This document shows, in pieces, positions 59,941 to 64,000 of a DNA stretch of 64,000 bases (positions are counted from its first letter, which is position 1; each line of letters starts with the position of its first letter). This stretch comes from Curtobacterium sp. SGAir0471 (GTDB lineage Bacteria; Actinomycetota; Actinomycetes; Actinomycetales; Microbacteriaceae). The stretch is from NCBI RefSeq assembly GCF_005490985.1, contig NZ_CP027869.1, positions 682,001-746,000 of the forward strand, in the 5' to 3' direction. The notes beneath the pieces are model-generated. The model was not told where the DNA came from and did not search any database. It saw only the letters and a program-made list of their open reading frames with translations. The position numbers were made by a program, and so were the translations under genes.

Positions 59941-60725
59941 GTGCCTCCCGTCCACCCGGCGCGCGCCGCGCTGGCCGCCCGACTGCGGTCGGCGGGAAGC
60001 GTCTTCGCCGAGGACGAGGCGGACCTGCTGCTCGAGGCCGGTGACGGCGACCCCGTGAAGCTGCGCGGGCTCGTGCAGCGCCGGCTCGGCGGCGAGCCGC
60101 TCGAGGTCGTGCTCGGCTGGGCCGCCTTCGACGGGCACCGCGTCCGGGTCGCGCCGGGCGTGTTCGTCCCACGGACCCGGACCACCGTCGTGGTGGAGCA
60201 GGCGGCACGGCGGCTGCACCGCTACGACCGGGTCGTCGACCTGTGCTGTGGGGTCGGCGCGATCTCGGTGGCGTTGCTCGGTCGAGTCGGAGCGCTCGAC
60301 CTGGTCGCAGCGGACGTCGACCCCGACGCGGTGGACGTCGCGGCGGAGAACATCGGTGACCGGGGATCGTCGTCCTGGGTGACCTCTTCGCGCCGTTGCC
60401 GGAGCGTCTCCGCGGAGCCGTCGACGTCGTCGCGGTGAACGCGCCGTACGTGCCGTCCGGGGCACTGTCGACCATGCCGGCCGAGGCGCGGGAGCACGAG
60501 CGGCTCGTCGCACTGGACGGCGGGCCCGACGGGCTCGACGTGCACCGACGGGTGGCGGCGGGAGCGGGGGAGTGGCTCCGGCCGGGTGGCGCGGTCGTCA
60601 TCGAGGCGTCGTCCGACCAGGCGCCCGTGTCGGCGGCCGCGTTCGAGCGTGCCGGCTTCGCCGTGACGATCGCGTCCGACGCAGCGGTCGACGGGACGTG
60701 CATCGTCGCGGAGCTGCCCGTCTGA
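59941..60725 (+). pseudogene. PrmC/HemK-related methyltransferase, frameshifted
   Basis: From GTG 59941 the frame encodes a HemK-like N-terminal part, the SAM motif VVDLCCGVGAISVALLG (about 99-115) and VAADVDPDAVDVAAENIGDRG. It leaves frame at a four-base G run (60362-60365). The rest, with the catalytic-type motif NAPYVPSGALS, continues in another frame to 60725. Adding one base gives 786 nt and 261 codons. The NAPY instead of NPPY motif fits the PrmC-related family of putative glutamine-N5 methyltransferases with unknown target. It is 46 bp after prs. Error in the read is as likely as a true mutation. Confidence 0.82.
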
Positions 60726-60739
60726 CGCCTGCGCCGCGG

Positions 60740-60745
60740 TACCGT
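60740..60745 (+). promoter_or_regulatory. -10 hexamer for a leaderless GNAT transcript
   Basis: TACCGT is followed by CACGGC and the GTG start at 60752. No ribosome site is present. Confidence 0.55.
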
Positions 60746-60751
60746 CACGGC

Positions 60752-61243
60752 GTGCAGTACTCGTTCACACCACCGACCGCAGCGGAGTTCCGGGCCCTGT
60801 ACGACGAGACCGGGTGGGCTTCGTGGGACCTCGAGCGGTTCGACCGGGCACTGGCCGGCAGCTGGGTGGTGTGCAGCGCGCGGGACGAGGTGGGTCGTCT
60901 GGTCGGGATCGGGCGCCTGATCAGCGACGGTGCCCTGCACGCCTTCGTCACCGAGATGATCGTGTCGGAGGGCGTCCGTGGAAGGGGCGTCGGCGGCGAG
61001 GTCCTCGCACGGCTCGTCGCCGAGGCACGACGTCGCGGTGTCGAGGACGTGCAGCTCTTCGCGGCTCGGGGCCGAGCGTCGTTCTACGAGCAGCACGGCT
61101 TCGTCCGCCGGCACGAGGACGGACCGGGCATGGACCTCGACACGGCCCTCACGACGGCCGCGACCGGTGGCCGTGGCGACGGCGACGGCGACGGTGGTGG
61201 TAGCGGCGGCGACGGCGACGGCGACCCGGTCAGCCGGCGCTGA
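60752..61243 (+). CDS. GNAT-family N-acetyltransferase
   Basis: The 163-residue protein has a GNAT fold with the acetyl-CoA motif VSEGVRGRGVGGEVLARLVAE-like region (about 72-92) and the terminal FYEQHGFVRR (about 111-120). The last 25 residues are a low-complexity Gly/Asp tail. The GTG at 60752 is supported by the leaderless -10 box. Its 3' end overlaps the convergent oxidoreductase gene by 14 bp. The acceptor substrate is unknown. Confidence 0.88.
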   Translation: MQYSFTPPTAAEFRALYDETGWASWDLERFDRALAGSWVVCSARDEVGRLVGIGRLISDGALHAFVTEMIVSEGVRGRGVGGEVLARLVAEARRRGVEDVQLFAARGRASFYEQHGFVRRHEDGPGMDLDTALTTAATGGRGDGDGDGGGSGGDGDGDPVSRR

Positions 61244-62829
61244 CCTGCACCTCGTGCCACCCGGTGGCGCCGTTCGGGGCCGGCGGCCGCTCCACGCTCG
61301 TCTGCACCTGGCCGTCGGCGCTGACCGCCCGGACCCGGATCGTGTGCGAGCCCGCGTCCGGCGTCCAGCGGACCACCCACTGCCGCCAGGTGTCCGCCGA
61401 GACCGAGTCCGCCAGGTCGGCGTCCTGCCACTCGCCGTCGTCGATGCGCACCTGCACCGCCTTGACCCCGGTGTGCGGCTGCCACGCGACGCCGGCCACC
61501 GCGACCGGCTGTCCGGCGGTCAGCGAGGCACCGCCCCGAGGGGTGTCGATCCGCGACTCGAGCTTCACCGGCCCACGTTCCGACCAGCCGCGCGGGTCCA
61601 GTACCCCTGGGCGTCGGCGAACCGGGTGACCTCGAGCTCGGTGACCCACTTCGTCGCCGAGACGTAGCCGAACAGCCCGGGGACCACCATGCGCACCGGG
61701 AACCCGTGCTCGGCGGGGAGCGGTTCGCCGTTCATCCCGATCGCCAGCAGTGCCGCCGTGCTCTCGTCCTGCAGCACGTCGAGCGGTGTCCCGCGGAGAA
61801 CCCGTCGATGCTGCGGGAGAGCACCATGTCGGCGCCGTCCTGCACGCCCGCGCGGGCGAGCAGATCACGGATCGGGTAGCCGAGCCACAGCGCGTTGCCG
61901 ATGAGGTCCCCGCCGACCTCGTTCGACACGCAGCTGAGCGTGGCCATGTGCTCCTGCAGGGGAAGCGCGAGCAGCTCGTCCCAGGTCAGGACGACCTCGC
62001 GGTCGACGGCGCCGTGGATGCGGAGCGACCAGTCGGCCGGATCGATCGACGGAACCCGGAGCGCCGTGTCGATGCGGTAGAAGTCGGCGTTCGGGGTGAC
62101 GTAGGGCGTGATCCCGTCGACGTCGAGCGACGCCCCGGAGGGGACGGCCGGAGCGGTCGTCGCGGCGCGGGGGAGCCGGACAGCGCGTCGTGCGGCCGCC
62201 GCAGCCTGCATCGCCGCCGTTCCGGCTCGCGACGCGCCGCCGACGACGATCGCCGCAGCGGCAGCCGTCGCGCTCCACACCAGGAAGGCGCGTCGTTCGG
62301 TCGCCGCGGGGCGCGGCGACGCCGACGGCACGGCGGCCGCGGCCTCCCACCGGCGGAGTCGACGCAGGAGCACGCGGAGCACGACGATCGCTGCGGCGAC
62401 ACCGAGCACCGTCGGAGCGCCGTCCCAGGTGCCGCTGCCCGAGCGGGTGGTGACGGCGACCAGCGCGAGGACCGCGCCGGCCGCCAGGACGAGCGCGCCG
62501 AACGGTGGCCGGGCACGTTCGAGCACGCCGGCGCCCGCGCTGATCGCTGCCGTGATGACGGCCATGAGCACGAAGAGGGCGATCTTGTCCCCGGTTCCGA
62601 ACAGCCCGACCATCACGTCCTTCGCCGCCGGGGGAGCGAGGTCGATCACGGCGGAGCCGACGGCCACGAGCGGACTGCCCGCCCCGCCGAGCAGCAGCGC
62701 GCCGAACTCGGCGACCGCCAGGAACGCGGCGATCGCGATCACACCACACACGGCCGCGAGCAGGGCCGGACGCCGGACCCGTGTGGGAGTCGGTGCCTGC
62801 TCGGCGGTCGGTGTCGCTGTCGTGCTCAC
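61230..62829 (-). pseudogene. Membrane molybdopterin-dependent oxidoreductase, two frameshifts
   Basis: From GTG 62829 the frame encodes about four membrane helices and a sulfite-oxidase-type molybdopterin domain with the Mo-ligand Cys300 in LSCVSNEVGGDLIGN. It leaves frame near 61788-61790 (a three-base C run). The next part, with AEHGFPVRMVVPGLFGY, is lost again near 61598 (CC). The third part is an Ig-like dimerisation domain ending at 61230. Restoring one base at each gives 1602 nt and 533 codons with unbroken homology, so both are single-base losses. Such proteins oxidise sulfite or related compounds at the membrane. Two independent breaks suggest sequencing error. Confidence 0.85.
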
Positions 62830-62835
62830 CCGTGC

Positions 62836-62841
62836 AGCGTA
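62836..62841 (-). promoter_or_regulatory. -10 hexamer for a leaderless oxidoreductase transcript
   Basis: On the minus strand TACGCT is followed by GCACGG and the GTG start at 62829. Confidence 0.5.
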
Positions 62842-62996
62842 GGTCGACGTCGCCGCGGACGGGCTGACAGCCGCGTGCTCGTGGACGGCGGGCGTCCGCT
62901 CCGCGGCTGTGCAGGGATCGTCACCCCGACGGGTTCGTCGAGCGTTCACTGCTCACGGACAGCGCGGCCGACCGGACCCGTGCGAGGATCGGGAGC

Positions 62997-63683
62997 GTGT
63001 TGGACCGACCAGACCGCGTGCCCCGCCGCGGTCGCGTGCGGCGGTCGCGCTCCGCGTGGACGGTCGGACGGCGCTTCGCGGTCCTGCGCTGGAGCATCGT
63101 CGGCATCTGGACCGCACTCCTGGTCGGCCGGATCATCGTCGTCTCGACGGCGCCGCAGACCGACCTGACGTTCTTCGGCATCGCCGAGCTCGTCGCGATC
63201 ACCGTCGGGGTGGTCGGCGTCGTCGTCGCCGTCGTGCGCGCCCGGGCGATCCGCCGTCGCCGTGCGGACGAAGCGCTCGCGCTGGCGATCCGTCGCATCG
63301 ACCCGACCGTCTGGCTGGTCCCGGCAGCGCCGACTCCGGAGCTGCGGCAGGACGTGCAGCGGACCCGACCCGAGGCCACCCTGGGCGAGCGGGTGACCTG
63401 GGCGTTCGGAGCCACCGAGGCATCGCTGTGGGAGCTCGAGGAGCGCCGGGCGACCCGGTTGCTCGTGATCCGCTGGAGCCGCATGGTGCACGTCGGCGTC
63501 GAGGACGTCCTCGGGGAGCGGAACGCGAGCGCCGTGGCCATGCACTACGTGCGACCGGACGACAGCGCCGCCGTCGCGACCTTCTTCGTCCGCTCGTCCC
63601 CGGGATCCCGTCGACTGCTCGGGCGGGGTCCCAGGCTCGAGCGGCTCGTCGCCGACCTCGCGCGCGAGCGCATCGTCGCCTGA
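62997..63683 (+). CDS. Membrane protein of unknown function
   Basis: The 228-residue protein has a basic N-terminus (nine Arg in the first 26 residues), two helices (about 32-52 and 60-80) and a soluble C-terminal domain of about 140 residues with no recognised motif. The GTG at 62997 has GGGAG upstream but very close; TTG 63000 is an alternative. It diverges from the molybdopterin oxidoreductase gene across a 167-bp gap and converges with gnd across a strong hairpin. Confidence 0.78.
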   Translation: MLDRPDRVPRRGRVRRSRSAWTVGRRFAVLRWSIVGIWTALLVGRIIVVSTAPQTDLTFFGIAELVAITVGVVGVVVAVVRARAIRRRRADEALALAIRRIDPTVWLVPAAPTPELRQDVQRTRPEATLGERVTWAFGATEASLWELEERRATRLLVIRWSRMVHVGVEDVLGERNASAVAMHYVRPDDSAAVATFFVRSSPGSRRLLGRGPRLERLVADLARERIVA

Positions 63684-63746
63684 CCCGCAGCGCCCGTCCG
63701 CAGGCGGGAGCGCGGGCGTGGGCGGTGGTGCTCGACCGCCTCGCAC

Positions 63747-63780
63747 GCAGCAGGCCCCGTCGGATGACGGAGCCTGCTGC
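63747..63780. terminator. Bidirectional terminator hairpin
   Basis: GCAGCAGGC-C-CCGTC, a GGAT loop and GACGG-A-GCCTGCTGC form a 15-step stem with one mismatch. It lies between the convergent membrane-protein gene and gnd, 10 nt after the gnd stop codon. Confidence 0.8.
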
Positions 63781-63789
63781 GCACCCGGG

Positions 63790-64000
63790 TCAGTGCGTGG
63801 AGGGTTCCTGCTCGACCTCGCGGCGGCCGTCCTCGGACCACAGCGTGTGGAAGGTGCCGTCCTTGTCGACGCGCTGGTAGGTGTGCGCGCCGAAGAAGTC
63901 GCGCTGCCCCTGGATGAGCGCCGCCGGCAGGCGGTCGGACGCCAGCGAGTCGAAGTACGCCAGCGCGGACGAGAACCCCGGGGCGGGGATGCCCGACGCC
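63790..64000 (-). CDS. gnd: 6-phosphogluconate dehydrogenase, C-terminal part
   Basis: Only the last 70 codons are in the window; the gene continues beyond 64000. The translated end contains [37 protein letters not shown] and [20 protein letters not shown], which match the conserved C-terminus of decarboxylating 6-phosphogluconate dehydrogenase. The enzyme converts 6-phosphogluconate to ribulose 5-phosphate in the pentose phosphate pathway, where xylulose 5-phosphate from XylB also enters. Confidence 0.93.
   Translation of the reverse strand, partial: ASGIPAPGFSSALAYFDSLASDRLPAALIQGQRDFFGAHTYQRVDKDGTFHTLWSEDGRREVEQEPSTH

Noticed and set aside
1..64000. tRNA, rRNA, prophage or insertion sequence
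   Set aside because: No cloverleaf, rRNA motif, integrase, transposase or terminal inverted repeats with target duplication was recognised by eye. A tRNAscan or ISfinder search would be decisive.

Overview
The window is very GC-rich, with coding frames whose third positions are almost all G or C, many GTG and TTG starts and frequent 4-bp ATGA/GTGA overlaps between consecutive genes. Together with leaderless promoters, a class-E-type LAFTG wall anchor, a DUF2231 protein, HisKA_3/NarL two-component pairs and LacI-, ROK- and ABC-controlled plant-sugar loci, this suggests a plant- or soil-associated actinobacterium of the Microbacteriaceae (Curtobacterium-like). That placement is an inference from gene content, not from a marker gene. 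The window looks chromosomal: glmU, prs and the end of gnd are present, and no phage, plasmid, transposase, CRISPR, tRNA or rRNA gene was recognised.

Layout. 0-7 kb: a TetR/MFS efflux pair, a DEAD-box RNA helicase, and a divergent NAD-epimerase/TetR pair with clear palindromic operators. 7-12 kb: a tightly coupled three-gene operon of a cellulose-synthase-like GT2, an RsbW-like ATPase and a fusion of a GH26-like domain to an OpgC acyltransferase. 12-18 kb: a wall-anchored metallophosphoesterase, a secreted protein of unknown function and a NarL-type two-component system. 18-37 kb: three sugar ABC importers, each with a binding protein and two permeases but no ATPase. The first is joined to ThuA and Gfo/Idh/MocA genes, the third to a GH3 glycosidase, and the first and third each lie beside a LacI gene with visible operators. 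MarR, AraC and a new 50-aa protein lie between them. 37-45 kb: a GAF-SpoIIE phosphatase, katG, a DUF2231 protein, two very small proteins, TetR, AraC and an orphan AAA-type ATPase.

45-56 kb is a xylose/glycoside island. On the minus strand are xylA, xylB and a frameshifted acetyl-xylan-esterase-like gene. Diverging from them on the plus strand are Gfo/Idh, ThuA, Gfo/Idh and a TIM-barrel isomerase, then a ROK regulator and a polyol dehydrogenase. With the GH3 enzyme and the importers this reads as uptake, cleavage and oxidation/isomerisation of xylan-derived or glycosylated plant compounds. 56-64 kb is mostly housekeeping: an Atg22-like MFS, glmU, prs, a PrmC-related methyltransferase (frameshifted), a GNAT, a membrane molybdopterin oxidoreductase (two frameshifts), a two-TM protein and the 3' end of gnd.

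Three families of palindromic repeats run through the window. Family A (core GGACGGGAGGC...GCCTCCCGTCC, ten copies) has covarying inner stems and usually sits at gene ends. Family B (GGGCGTAC...GTACGCCC) has three copies. Family C (GGAACCAGGTTCC...) has two copies, one of them in frame inside xylB. Nine genes carry a TANNNT-like hexamer 6-7 nt before the start codon, as expected for leaderless mRNAs. All four frameshifts seen are one-base losses in G or C runs, so sequencing error must be excluded before calling those genes dead.
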